Below, piece after piece: positions 20,154 through 28,185 of a stretch of 28,298 nt of DNA. Origin of the DNA: an uncultured Anaerotruncus sp. (GTDB taxonomy: Bacteria; Bacillota; Clostridia; Oscillospirales; CAG-272); NCBI GenBank assembly GCA_905210995.1, contig CAJLZE010000027.1:1-28298 (forward strand). Direction: 5' to 3'. A program made the translations under genes and the position numbers. Below the pieces are notes generated by a model. The model saw nothing but the letters and a program-made list of their open reading frames with translations, was not told where the DNA came from and searched no databases. How positions within the stretch are numbered: position 1 is the first letter of the stretch; each line of letters starts with the position of its first letter.

Positions 20154-21530
20154 ATGGAATACCGTATCGAACACGATTCTATGGGTGAAGTAAAAGTCCC
20201 CGCAAACGTCTACTGGGCTGCCCAGACCGAGAGAAGCCATGAGAACTTCAACATCGGTGTCGGCATCGAGACCATGCCGCAGGAGATCATTCACGCTTTC
20301 GGTATACTCAAGAAGGCTGCCGCCATCGCCAACAGCGAGCTGAAGCCCGCCAAGATGACTGCCGAAAAGCTCGGTGCGATCTCCGCCGCCTGCGACGAGG
20401 TCATTTCCGGCAAGCTGAATGCACATTTCCCGCTCGTCGTATGGCAGACAGGTTCGGGCACACAGTCCAACATGAACGCCAACGAGGTCATTGCAAACCG
20501 CGCCAACGAGATCGCCGGTTCTAAGCTCTGCCACCCCAATGACGACATCAACATGAGCCAGTCCTCCAACGACACCTTCCCGACCGCAATGCACATTGCA
20601 GCCGTCATCGCCATCGAGGACAAGGTCATTCCCGCTATCGATCTGCTCGTTTCCACCTTCAAGAAGCTCGAAGCCGAAAACGAGGGCATCGTAAAGAGCG
20701 GACGCACCCACCTCCAGGATGCAACGCCCATCACCTTCTCTCAGGAGATATCCGGCTGGAGATCCAGCCTTGAAAAGGACAAGAAGCTGCTCGAGATCGC
20801 TCTTCCCGAGCTGAAGGAGCTCGCTCTCGGCGGAACCGCCGTCGGCACCGGACTCAACGCCCCCAAGGGCTTTGACGTCAGAGTCGCAAAGGCTGTCGCC
20901 GACCTCACCGGCAAGGATTTCGTCACTGCCGAAAACAAATTCCACGCTCTCACCTCCAAGGACGAGATCGTGTTCGCACACGGCGCACTCAAGGCTCTTG
21001 CCGCCGATATGATGAAGATCGCCAACGACGTCCGCTGGCTCGCATCCGGTCCGAGACTCGGCCTCGGCGAGATCACCATTCCCGCCAACGAGCCCGGCTC
21101 ATCCATCATGCCCGGTAAGGTCAACCCCACCCAGTGCGAGGCTGTCACCATGGTCGCCGTGCAGGTCATGGGCAACGATGTTGCCGTCGGCATGGCTGCC
21201 TCTCAGGGCAACTTCGAGCTGAACGTCTTCATGCCCGTCAGCGCATACAACTTCCTGCAGTCCGCCCGCCTGCTTGCCGAGTCCATCGTTTCCTTCAACA
21301 ACAACTGCGCCGTCGGCATCAAGGCAAACAAGGACAAAATGTACAGCAACCTGCATAACTCGCTTATGCTCGTTACAGCTCTCAACCCCTACATCGGCTA
21401 CGAGAACGCCGCCAAGACCGCAAAGAAAGCTTACAACGAAAACATTTCTCTTAAGGAAGCGTGCGTATCCCTCGGATTCCTCACCGCTGAGAAATTCGAC
21501 GAGGTCTTCCATCCCGAACAGATGGTCTGA
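20154..21530 (+). CDS. fumC: Class II fumarate hydratase
   Basis: A 458-residue iron-independent fumarase of the aspartase/fumarase superfamily, interconverting fumarate and L-malate in the cytoplasm. Motifs: TGSGTQSNMNANEV (about residues 100-113), SQSSNDTFPTAMH (about 138-150), GRTHLQDATPITF (about 183-195) and the signature GSSIMPGKVNPTQCEA (about 318-333) on the catalytic loop. The length and SIMPGKVNPTQ form fit FumC rather than aspartase, argininosuccinate lyase or adenylosuccinate lyase. AAGGAAGAG precedes ATG 20154. It has its own promoter. The redox operon starts about 110 nt downstream behind a hairpin and a second promoter, so the two may be partly co-expressed. Confidence 0.95.
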   Translation: MEYRIEHDSMGEVKVPANVYWAAQTERSHENFNIGVGIETMPQEIIHAFGILKKAAAIANSELKPAKMTAEKLGAISAACDEVISGKLNAHFPLVVWQTGSGTQSNMNANEVIANRANEIAGSKLCHPNDDINMSQSSNDTFPTAMHIAAVIAIEDKVIPAIDLLVSTFKKLEAENEGIVKSGRTHLQDATPITFSQEISGWRSSLEKDKKLLEIALPELKELALGGTAVGTGLNAPKGFDVRVAKAVADLTGKDFVTAENKFHALTSKDEIVFAHGALKALAADMMKIANDVRWLASGPRLGLGEITIPANEPGSSIMPGKVNPTQCEAVTMVAVQVMGNDVAVGMAASQGNFELNVFMPVSAYNFLQSARLLAESIVSFNNNCAVGIKANKDKMYSNLHNSLMLVTALNPYIGYENAAKTAKKAYNENISLKEACVSLGFLTAEKFDEVFHPEQMV

Positions 21531-21549
21531 TCGCCCGGTTTCCGGCTTT

Positions 21550-21576
21550 GGGGGTGCCGCCTTTGACGGCATCCCC
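21550..21576 (+). terminator. Possible terminator hairpin after fumC
   Basis: A stem of 10 bp (21550-21559 with 21567-21576, one G-U) and a 7-nt loop; no U-run follows. It may only weakly separate fumC from the hdr operon. Confidence 0.45.
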
Positions 21577-21586
21577 GAAAGCGCTA

Positions 21587-21615
21587 TTAAATACGGCGCT
21601 GAAATAGGCTACAAT
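21587..21615 (+). promoter_or_regulatory. Probable promoter of the hdr operon
   Basis: TTAAAT (21587-21592), 17 nt, TACAAT (21610-21615), 23 nt before the hdrB start. The -35 is weak, so it may need an activator. Confidence 0.5.
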
Positions 21616-21638
21616 TCAGATCAGAAAGGAAATAAAAC

Positions 21639-22427
21639 ATGGTATTCAGTTATTATCCCGGCTGTACCCTGCGCACAAAGGCCAAGGAGCTTGACAGGTT
21701 TGCCCGCGCGTCTGCAAAGGCTCTCGGCATAGAGCTCCGCGAGGTCCCCGAATGGCAGTGCTGCGGCGGTGTGTACCCCACCCCGACCGATGCCGTTGCC
21801 ACCCGTCTTGCCTCGGTGCGTGCCCTGATGGCTGCACGTGAAGCCGGAACGGATCTTGTCACCGTCTGCTCCGCCTGCTACAATGTCATCAAGCGCGTCA
21901 ACGAGGATATGAAGAACAACGAGGAGATCCGCAACAAGGTCAACAGCTATATGAAAAACGACGTCCCCTACTGCGGCGAGGTCAAGGTCTATCACTACAT
22001 AGAGCTTCTGCGCGATGTCATCGGCTACGATGAGCTCGCAAAGAAGGTGGTGAACCCCCTGAAGGGCGAAAAGGTCGGCGCATACTACGGATGTCTTCTG
22101 CTCCGTCCCGGTAAGGAGCTTATGTTCGACGATCCCGAGAATCCCGAGGCGATAGAGGGACTTATCAAGGCTCTCGGCGCGACTCCGGTAAAATACGCAC
22201 AGCGCAACGAGTGCTGCGGCGGATATGTCACGCTCGAGGATAAGAAATTCGCGGAGAAGAGAAGCCACATCATCACCGCGTCGGCATCCGACAGCGGAGC
22301 CGCAAGCCTTATCACCGCCTGCCCGCTCTGCATGTACAATCTCAAGGTCAACGGCGGCGGCGAGCTTCCCGTTTACTACTTCACCGAGCTTCTTGCCCGC
22401 GCGCTGGGCGTTGCCGATGAAAACTGA
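21639..22427 (+). CDS. hdrB: Heterodisulfide reductase-like subunit B (HdrB)
   Basis: A 262-residue protein with two complete CCG domains. The first has Cys9, Cys41-Cys42 and Cys77-x-x-Cys80; the second has Cys152, Cys192-Cys193 and Cys228-x-x-Cys231. In methanogen HdrB these bind two noncubane [4Fe-4S] clusters where the disulfide is cleaved. All ligands are kept, so it should be a catalytically complete subunit, but bacteria lack CoM-S-S-CoB and the natural acceptor is unknown. AGAAAGGA precedes the ATG. hdrC starts 10 nt after its stop, and hdrA, mvhD and the Flx-like genes follow. Confidence 0.93.
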   Translation: MVFSYYPGCTLRTKAKELDRFARASAKALGIELREVPEWQCCGGVYPTPTDAVATRLASVRALMAAREAGTDLVTVCSACYNVIKRVNEDMKNNEEIRNKVNSYMKNDVPYCGEVKVYHYIELLRDVIGYDELAKKVVNPLKGEKVGAYYGCLLLRPGKELMFDDPENPEAIEGLIKALGATPVKYAQRNECCGGYVTLEDKKFAEKRSHIITASASDSGAASLITACPLCMYNLKVNGGGELPVYYFTELLARALGVADEN

Positions 22428-22436
22428 GGTGAGCAC

Positions 22437-22835
22437 ATGAGCAACATAAACAGAGAAAAAGAGACCGCCGCCGAGATCGTGCGTATCAGCGGCGTCAACA
22501 CACGCAAGTGCATGAAGTGCGGCAAGTGCTCCGCCACCTGCCCCGCCTACGGTGAGATGGAATATCATCCGCACCAGTTCGTTTACATGGTAGAGCACGG
22601 CGAGACCGACAAGCTGTTTGCTTCCGAGTCGGTATGGAAGTGCCTCACCTGCTTTGCCTGCGTCGAGAGATGCCCCCGCGGCGTTGAGCCCGCAAAGCTC
22701 ATCGAAGCTGCGCGCGCGCTTATGGTGCGCCGTCAGGGCCAGAACCATCTGCACGACGACGATATCCCCGCGCTGCTTGATCCCGAGCTTCCTCAGCAGG
22801 CAATAGTCAGCGCATTCAGAAAATACAAGGGTTAA
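22437..22835 (+). CDS. hdrC: Heterodisulfide reductase-like subunit C (HdrC), short form
   Basis: A 132-residue iron-sulfur protein with two [4Fe-4S] motifs: CMKCGKCSATCP (Cys25, 28, 31, 35) and CLTCFACVERCP (Cys69, 72, 75, 79). It relays electrons between HdrA and HdrB. It is shorter than archaeal HdrC (about 185 residues) but keeps the HdrC pattern of a long helical segment between the clusters. GAGGTG precedes the ATG. hdrA starts 14 nt after its stop. Confidence 0.92.
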   Translation: MSNINREKETAAEIVRISGVNTRKCMKCGKCSATCPAYGEMEYHPHQFVYMVEHGETDKLFASESVWKCLTCFACVERCPRGVEPAKLIEAARALMVRRQGQNHLHDDDIPALLDPELPQQAIVSAFRKYKG

Positions 22836-22848
22836 GGAGGATCGGAAT

Positions 22849-24834
22849 ATGCACAGAATAGGAGTATTCGTATGCTGGTGCGGCTCCAACATCGCCGCGA
22901 CCGTTGACGTTCACGCGGTCGCCGAAGCGATGAAGAACGAACCCGGAGTCGTATTCGCACAGGATTATCAGTATATGTGTTCCGAGGGCGGTCAGTCCCT
23001 CATCATAAACGCAATAAAGGATCACTTCCTTGACGGTGTTGTTATCTGCTCCTGCTCGCCGAGAATGCACGAGGCGACCTTCCGCAAGACTGCGGAAAGA
23101 GCGGGGCTCAACCCCTACATGGTAGAGGTCGCAAACATCCGCGAGCACTGCTCATGGATACATAAAGACAAGACCGAGGCTACGGCAAAGGCGATAATCC
23201 TTGCCCGCACCGCAGTTGCCAAGGTGCAGCTCGACGCGCCCCTGACCGCAGGCGAAAGCCCCGTCACAAAGCGCGCGCTGGTCATCGGCGGCGGTATCGC
23301 AGGCATCCAGTCGGCTCTTGATATTGCCGACGCGGGATACGACGTTGACATCGTCGAAAAGCTGCCGACCATCGGCGGTCATATGGCTCAGCTCGACAAG
23401 ACCTTCCCGACGCTCGACTGCTCGGCATGTATCCTCACGCCTAAAATGGTCGATGCGGCTCAGAACGAGCATATCGGTCTTTACACTTACAGCGAGGTCG
23501 AATCGGTAAAGGGATTCGTCGGCAACTTTACGGTAAAGATCAAAAAGAAGGCAAGATACGTCGATGCCACGAAGTGCACCGGCTGCGGCGTCTGCACCGA
23601 GGGCTGCCCCTCCCGCAAGACTCCCTCCGAGTTCGATATGAACCTCTGCACACGCGGCGCGATCTATATGCCCTTCGCACAGTCGGTGCCGAAGGTGCCG
23701 GTCATCGACACGAACGCCTGCATCCACTTCAAGACCGGCAAGTGCGGCCTTTGCAAGATGAAATGCTCGGCGGGCTCCATCGACTTTGAGCAGAAGGACG
23801 AGATCATCGAAAAGCAGTACGGCGCCATCGTCGTTGCCACCGGCTTTGACATGATAAATCCCTCCCGCTACGGCGAGCTGGGATATGCCGACAACAAGGA
23901 CGTCATCACCTCTCTCGAGCTTGAGCGTCTCATGAACGCCGCAGGCCCCACTAAGGGCATTCTCCTCCGTCCCTCCGACGGAAAGCACCCGAAGACCATC
24001 GTCTTCGTACAGTGCGTGGGTTCGAGATGCGACGCCTCCAAGGGCAAGACCTACTGCTCCAAGATCTGCTGTATGTACACCGCGAAGCACGCGATGATGA
24101 TACGCGAGAAATACCCCGATACCGATGTTCACGTCTTCTACATCGACGTGCGTACCCCCGGCAAGAACTTTGATGAGTTCTACCGCCGCGCGGTCGAACA
24201 GTACAGCGTCGAATACATCAAGGGCAACGTCGGCAAGGTCACAAAGAAGGGCGACAAGCTTGAAGTTCAGGGTGCCGACCTTATCGAGAACCGTCAGGTC
24301 ATCATCGACGCCGACCTTGTCGTGCTTGCAGCGGCTATCGAGCCGTCCGCGGGCGTTCGCCATATAGCCACTATGCTCACCGCGAGCATGGATACCAACA
24401 ACTTCTTCACCGAGGCGCACGCAAAGCTGCGTCCCGTCGAAAGCCCGACAGCGGGCGTCTTCCTCTCCGGCGTATGCCAGGGACCGAAGGACGTTCCCGA
24501 GACCGTCGCTCAGGCGTCGGCTGCCGCGTCGAAGGTCATCGCTCTCCTTTCCAAGGATAAGCTCAAGGGCAACCCCTGCGTGGCTCATTCCGACGAGATG
24601 ATGTGCAACGGCTGCTCGATGTGCCAGAATGTCTGCCCCTACGGAGCCATAAGCTATGAAGTCCGTCAGTACCGCATCGCGGGCAAGATGGTCGATCGCC
24701 GCGTGGCTGTCGTAAACGAGGCTGTGTGCCAGGGCTGCGGTGCCTGCACCGTTACCTGCCCGTCCGGAGCCATGGACCTCAAGGGCTTTGCAAACAAACA
24801 GATTCTTGCGGAGGTGGATGCGATATGTCGCTGA
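22849..24834 (+). CDS. hdrA: Heterodisulfide reductase-like subunit A (HdrA), bifurcating flavoprotein
   Basis: A 661-residue flavin and iron-sulfur protein. The N-terminal domain (about 1-130) opens RIGVFVCWCGSNIA. A thioredoxin-reductase-like FAD domain starts at VIGGGIAGIQSALDIADAGY (about 145-164), with TLDCSACILTPKM. An inserted ferredoxin domain has CTGCGVCTEGCP (about 243-254) and CGLCKMKC. A C-terminal ferredoxin carries CNGCSMCQNVCP (about 585) and CQGCGACTVTCP (about 626). In characterised complexes this FAD is the electron-bifurcation site. Length matches full-size HdrA. AAGGAGG precedes the ATG. It overlaps mvhD by 10 nt, implying coupled translation and a stoichiometric complex. 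Confidence 0.96.
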   Translation: MHRIGVFVCWCGSNIAATVDVHAVAEAMKNEPGVVFAQDYQYMCSEGGQSLIINAIKDHFLDGVVICSCSPRMHEATFRKTAERAGLNPYMVEVANIREHCSWIHKDKTEATAKAIILARTAVAKVQLDAPLTAGESPVTKRALVIGGGIAGIQSALDIADAGYDVDIVEKLPTIGGHMAQLDKTFPTLDCSACILTPKMVDAAQNEHIGLYTYSEVESVKGFVGNFTVKIKKKARYVDATKCTGCGVCTEGCPSRKTPSEFDMNLCTRGAIYMPFAQSVPKVPVIDTNACIHFKTGKCGLCKMKCSAGSIDFEQKDEIIEKQYGAIVVATGFDMINPSRYGELGYADNKDVITSLELERLMNAAGPTKGILLRPSDGKHPKTIVFVQCVGSRCDASKGKTYCSKICCMYTAKHAMMIREKYPDTDVHVFYIDVRTPGKNFDEFYRRAVEQYSVEYIKGNVGKVTKKGDKLEVQGADLIENRQVIIDADLVVLAAAIEPSAGVRHIATMLTASMDTNNFFTEAHAKLRPVESPTAGVFLSGVCQGPKDVPETVAQASAAASKVIALLSKDKLKGNPCVAHSDEMMCNGCSMCQNVCPYGAISYEVRQYRIAGKMVDRRVAVVNEAVCQGCGACTVTCPSGAMDLKGFANKQILAEVDAICR

Positions 24835-25307
24835 CAAACGTTAACGAAAAAGAAAACGCTGCGGTCGCCGCGGAAGGCTTCGTACCCACGATAGTGGCGT
24901 TCTGCTGCAACTGGTGCTCGTATGCGGGCGCCGACCTTGCGGGAACGAGTCGCCTTTCCTATCCCGCAAACGTAAAGATAATCCGCGTGCCCTGCTCCTG
25001 CCGCGTGAACCCCATATTCGTGCTGCGTGCATTTGAGCGCGGCGCCGACGGTGTGATCCTTTGCGGATGTCACCCCGGAGACTGCCACTACTCTACGGGC
25101 AACTACTATGCACGCCGCCGCATGACCATGCTCTTCTCAATGCTCGATTATCTCGGCATTGAAAAGGAGCGCACCCGCGTTGAATGGGTCTCCGCCGCCG
25201 AAGGCGTAAGATTCGCCGGCGTTATGAACGATTTCGTCAAGACCGTCACCGAGCTGGGAGAAAATAAAAAGTTGAGGGATCTGAGATGCAAGGAAAATCT
25301 GAACTGA
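24825..25307 (+). CDS. mvhD: MvhD/FlxD-type [2Fe-2S] linker subunit
   Basis: A 160-residue protein of the methyl-viologen-reducing hydrogenase delta family. Conserved Cys patterns: AFCCNWCSYAGAD (about residues 29-41), VPCSCRVN (about 57-64) and CGCHPGDCHY (about 80-89). It links an electron-input module to HdrA. No hydrogenase subunits MvhA/MvhG are encoded nearby; instead an NAD(P)H-type input module follows, as in HdrABC-FlxABCD operons, so it corresponds to FlxD. ATG 24825 has GGAGG 9-10 nt upstream and overlaps hdrA. The next gene overlaps its end by 22 nt. Confidence 0.94.
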   Translation: MSLTNVNEKENAAVAAEGFVPTIVAFCCNWCSYAGADLAGTSRLSYPANVKIIRVPCSCRVNPIFVLRAFERGADGVILCGCHPGDCHYSTGNYYARRRMTMLFSMLDYLGIEKERTRVEWVSAAEGVRFAGVMNDFVKTVTELGENKKLRDLRCKENLN

Positions 25308-26260
25308 TTAAGAAACGGGTCGGGGAGCTTCTCGCCGAGGGCAAGGCTCAGCGCGTGCTGGGTTGGATCCGCGGTGAGTTCGACTGGGAACGCACTCCTG
25401 CCGTCTTTGAGACCCCCGAGGAATTTGAGGCAAACTTCATTTACGATGAATTCTGCGGCGCGAATCTTTGCAAATACCTGATAAACGCCTGCAAAAAGGA
25501 CGGCACGACGCTGATCCTTGCCAAGCCCTGCGACACCTACGGCATAAATATGCTGATAAAGGAGCACCGCGTGCCGCGCGAGAAGGTCTATATCCTCGGC
25601 ATCGGCTGCTCGGGCAAGGCTGACATAAACAAGCTGCGCGATATGGGCATCCGCGGCATCACCTCCGTCGAGGACGGGGAGGGCGACGAGCTTACCGTTC
25701 ACACTCTCTACGGCGACAAGACCGTAAAGAAGAACGACGTCAAGCTGATGAAGTGCCTCACCGACGGCAAGAGAGTTCATGCCGTGAGCGACGAGATCAT
25801 CTGCGACGAGGGTCCCAACCCCGACGCCGTCGATCGCATGGCCGAGGTCGAAAAGCTCGAGGCGATGACGCCCGACGAGAGATTCGCCTTCTGGCGCGGC
25901 GAGCTTTCACGCTGCATCCGCTGCAACGCCTGCCGCAACGTATGTCCCGTCTGCACCTGCGAAAAGTGCGTTTTCGACAATGAGAATTCCGGTATCGCGT
26001 CCAAGGCGCCCACGACGGATTTTGAAGAAAATATGTTCCACATCATCCGTGCGTTCCATGTTGCCGGACGCTGCACCGACTGCGGCGAGTGCTCACGCGT
26101 ATGCCCGCAGCACATACCGCTCCACCTTCTGAACCGCAAGTTCATCAAGGATATCGACAGCCTCTACGGAGATTTCCAGGCAGGCGCCGATTCCGAGACG
26201 CGCGGACCTCTCACCGCCTTCACCGAGGGCGATGCAGAGCCGGGTTCAAATCTTAAATGA
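25286..26260 (+). CDS. 4Fe-4S protein, FrhB/FlxC-like
   Basis: A 324-residue iron-sulfur protein. The middle region (LILAKPCDTYGINMLIKEH, then VYILGIGCSGK, about 75-115) resembles the FrhB/FdhB-type beta subunit of F420 hydrogenase and related proteins. The C-terminal ferredoxin part has CIRCNACRNVCPVCTCEKC (about 210-228) and CTDCGECSRVCPQH (about 262-275). Extra Cys after the first motif (CPVCTCEKC) may bind an additional or altered cluster. In Flx-type complexes two such iron-sulfur subunits connect the NADH-oxidising flavoprotein to MvhD/HdrA. GAGGG lies 7 nt before ATG 25286. Assignment to FlxC or FlxB is uncertain. Confidence 0.85.
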   Translation: MQGKSELIKKRVGELLAEGKAQRVLGWIRGEFDWERTPAVFETPEEFEANFIYDEFCGANLCKYLINACKKDGTTLILAKPCDTYGINMLIKEHRVPREKVYILGIGCSGKADINKLRDMGIRGITSVEDGEGDELTVHTLYGDKTVKKNDVKLMKCLTDGKRVHAVSDEIICDEGPNPDAVDRMAEVEKLEAMTPDERFAFWRGELSRCIRCNACRNVCPVCTCEKCVFDNENSGIASKAPTTDFEENMFHIIRAFHVAGRCTDCGECSRVCPQHIPLHLLNRKFIKDIDSLYGDFQAGADSETRGPLTAFTEGDAEPGSNLK

Positions 26261-26274
26261 GGAGGGAAGATCAG

Positions 26275-27312
26275 ATGAAAAAGATTAAAGCCTCCGGACT
26301 TGACCGCCTCTTTGCGGCGATCTCGGAAACAAAAGAACTATACCTGCCCGTCCGCGGCGAAAAGGACGTGTCCTACAAGCTCTGGAGCGAGGGCACCGAG
26401 TATGCCGCCGACGCGCTCAACACCGTCAAGTCTCCCAAGGATCTTTTCTTCCCGCAGAGCGAGAACCTCTACGCGATGAAGACCACCGAGGGCGGAAGAA
26501 AGATCGACCTCGTTGACAACAGCTACGGCGGACGCGACTTTGTCGTGTTCGGCGTGCGTGCCTGCGACGCAGCAAGCTTCGGCATCCTCGACCGTGTGTT
26601 CCTCTCTAACCCCGTGGACGCCTATTACAAGGCGCGCCGCGAAAAGGGCGTGGTCGTGACCGTTGCCTGCCGCGAGCCCGAGACCTCCTGCTTCTGCCAC
26701 ACCTTCGGCATCGACCCCGCCGAGCCTGCGGGCGACGTTTCCTGCATTTTTGCGGGCGACAGCCTCTATCTCGACGCAAAGACCGAAAAGGGCGCGGCTC
26801 TTCTCGATTCTCTCGGCGTTCTTGAGGATGCCGCAGACGCCGATCTCGACGTCGTGGAAGCCGAAAAGACGGTCGCGCGCGACAATCTCGCAAAGACCCC
26901 GCTCTATGACCTCACCACAGAGGGCTTCGGCGCCGGCAAGACCATGGAGCTGTTCGGCTCTCCGAAGTGGGCAGAGCTCTCCGAGGCATGCCTCGGCTGC
27001 GGCACCTGCACCTTCGTTTGCCCCACCTGCCAGTGCTATGATATCCGCGACTATGACACCGGTCACGGTGTTCAGAGATACCGCTGCTGGGATTCCTGCA
27101 TGTTCTCCGAGTTCACCCGTATGTCCGCGGGTCAGCCGAGACTCACGCAGGTCGAAAGATTCCGCCAGAGATTCATGCACAAGCTGGTCTACTATCCCGA
27201 AAACAACGAGGGCGTGTTCTCCTGCGTCGGCTGCGGCAGATGCGTTGTGAAATGCCCGCAGCACCTCAACATAGTCAAGGTCATAAAGACGCTGGGAAAG
27301 GAGCATAAGTAA
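26275..27312 (+). CDS. 4Fe-4S dicluster protein, FlxB/AsrA-like
   Basis: A 345-residue iron-sulfur protein resembling anaerobic sulfite reductase subunit A (AsrA) and the corresponding Flx subunit. The N-terminal domain (to about 230) includes VFGVRACDAASFGILDRVFL. The C terminus has CLGCGTCTFVCPTCQCYD (about 239-256) and CVGCGRCVVKCPQH (about 317-330). AsrA-type proteins pair with a flavoprotein like the next gene. The start is ATG 26275, because AGGAGG lies 9 nt upstream; an in-frame ATG at 26257 overlaps the previous stop but lacks a ribosome site. Its TAA overlaps the next ATG by one base. Confidence 0.88.
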   Translation: MKKIKASGLDRLFAAISETKELYLPVRGEKDVSYKLWSEGTEYAADALNTVKSPKDLFFPQSENLYAMKTTEGGRKIDLVDNSYGGRDFVVFGVRACDAASFGILDRVFLSNPVDAYYKARREKGVVVTVACREPETSCFCHTFGIDPAEPAGDVSCIFAGDSLYLDAKTEKGAALLDSLGVLEDAADADLDVVEAEKTVARDNLAKTPLYDLTTEGFGAGKTMELFGSPKWAELSEACLGCGTCTFVCPTCQCYDIRDYDTGHGVQRYRCWDSCMFSEFTRMSAGQPRLTQVERFRQRFMHKLVYYPENNEGVFSCVGCGRCVVKCPQHLNIVKVIKTLGKEHK

Positions 27313-28139
27313 TGGAACAGAATCTTCTTTTCCCGCATATCGGTGTCGTCACCGATATCCGCCGGGATACACCCGATGTAAAGACCTTCCGCGTAAACGC
27401 CATCGGCGGCGGAAAGTGCTTTGAGCACATCCCCGGTCAGTGCGCAATGCTTTCCATTCCCGGCAAGGGCGAGGCGATGTTCTCCATCACCTCATCCCCC
27501 ACAAACCGCGAATACATGGAATTCAGCATCAAAAAATGCGGCTGCCTTACCACATGGCTTCACCTCATCGAGGTGGGTCAGGAGCTGACCATCCGCGGCC
27601 CCTACGGCAACGGCTTTCCCGTTGACACCGAGTTCGCGGGCAAGGATCTTGTGTTCGTCGCCGGCGGTATCGGACTCGCTCCGCTCCGCTCGGTCATAAA
27701 CTACATCCGCGACAACCGCGACAAGTACGGCACCGTCGATATCGTTTACGGTTCGCGCTCAAAGGACGATCTTGTTGACTATCCCGAGATCACGAACGAG
27801 TGGATGAAGGAGCCGGGCTTCAATGTTCACCTCACCATCGACCGTCCGCAGGACGGCTGGGACGGACACGTCGGTTTTGTTCCCAACTATGTAAAGGAAC
27901 TGAACTTCGACACCTCCAAGACCGTTGTAATGTGCGGACCTCCCATCATGATAAAGTTCACTCTTGCCGGACTCAACGAGCAGGGCTTCAGCCCCGAGCA
28001 GGTCTGGACGACGATGGAGCTTCGCATGAAATGCGGTATCGGCAAGTGCGGACGCTGCAACATAGGCTCAAAGTACGTTTGCAAGGACGGCCCCGTGTTC
28101 AGCTTTGCCGAGCTTGACGAGCTGCCGCCCGAATATTGA
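27312..28139 (+). CDS. FAD/NAD(P)-binding reductase with 2Fe-2S site (FlxA/AsrB-like)
   Basis: A 275-residue ferredoxin-NADP-reductase-fold protein. The FAD part has MFSITSSP (about residues 56-63) and GPYGNGFP. The NAD(P) part has VFVAGGIGLAPLRSVI (about 115-130) and VMCGPPIM. The C-terminal CGIGKCGRCNIGSKYVC with DGPVF (about 240-262) is the [2Fe-2S] motif shared with PyrK and AsrB. It is the likely NADH entry point of the complex. Of known relatives, AsrB works with sulfite reductase and PyrK with dihydroorotate dehydrogenase; no such partners are here, and HdrABC/MvhD context favours FlxA. Translation is coupled to the upstream gene through TAATG. Confidence 0.93.
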   Translation: MEQNLLFPHIGVVTDIRRDTPDVKTFRVNAIGGGKCFEHIPGQCAMLSIPGKGEAMFSITSSPTNREYMEFSIKKCGCLTTWLHLIEVGQELTIRGPYGNGFPVDTEFAGKDLVFVAGGIGLAPLRSVINYIRDNRDKYGTVDIVYGSRSKDDLVDYPEITNEWMKEPGFNVHLTIDRPQDGWDGHVGFVPNYVKELNFDTSKTVVMCGPPIMIKFTLAGLNEQGFSPEQVWTTMELRMKCGIGKCGRCNIGSKYVCKDGPVFSFAELDELPPEY

Positions 28140-28185
28140 TCCCGCGACATAACGCCTTAAAAGTAAGAAAGGAATGACCATAACT

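Noticed and set aside
23152..24837. A 561-codon minus-strand frame opposite hdrA
   Set aside because: It is a mirror of hdrA codon bias. hdrA on the plus strand has all its cofactor motifs.
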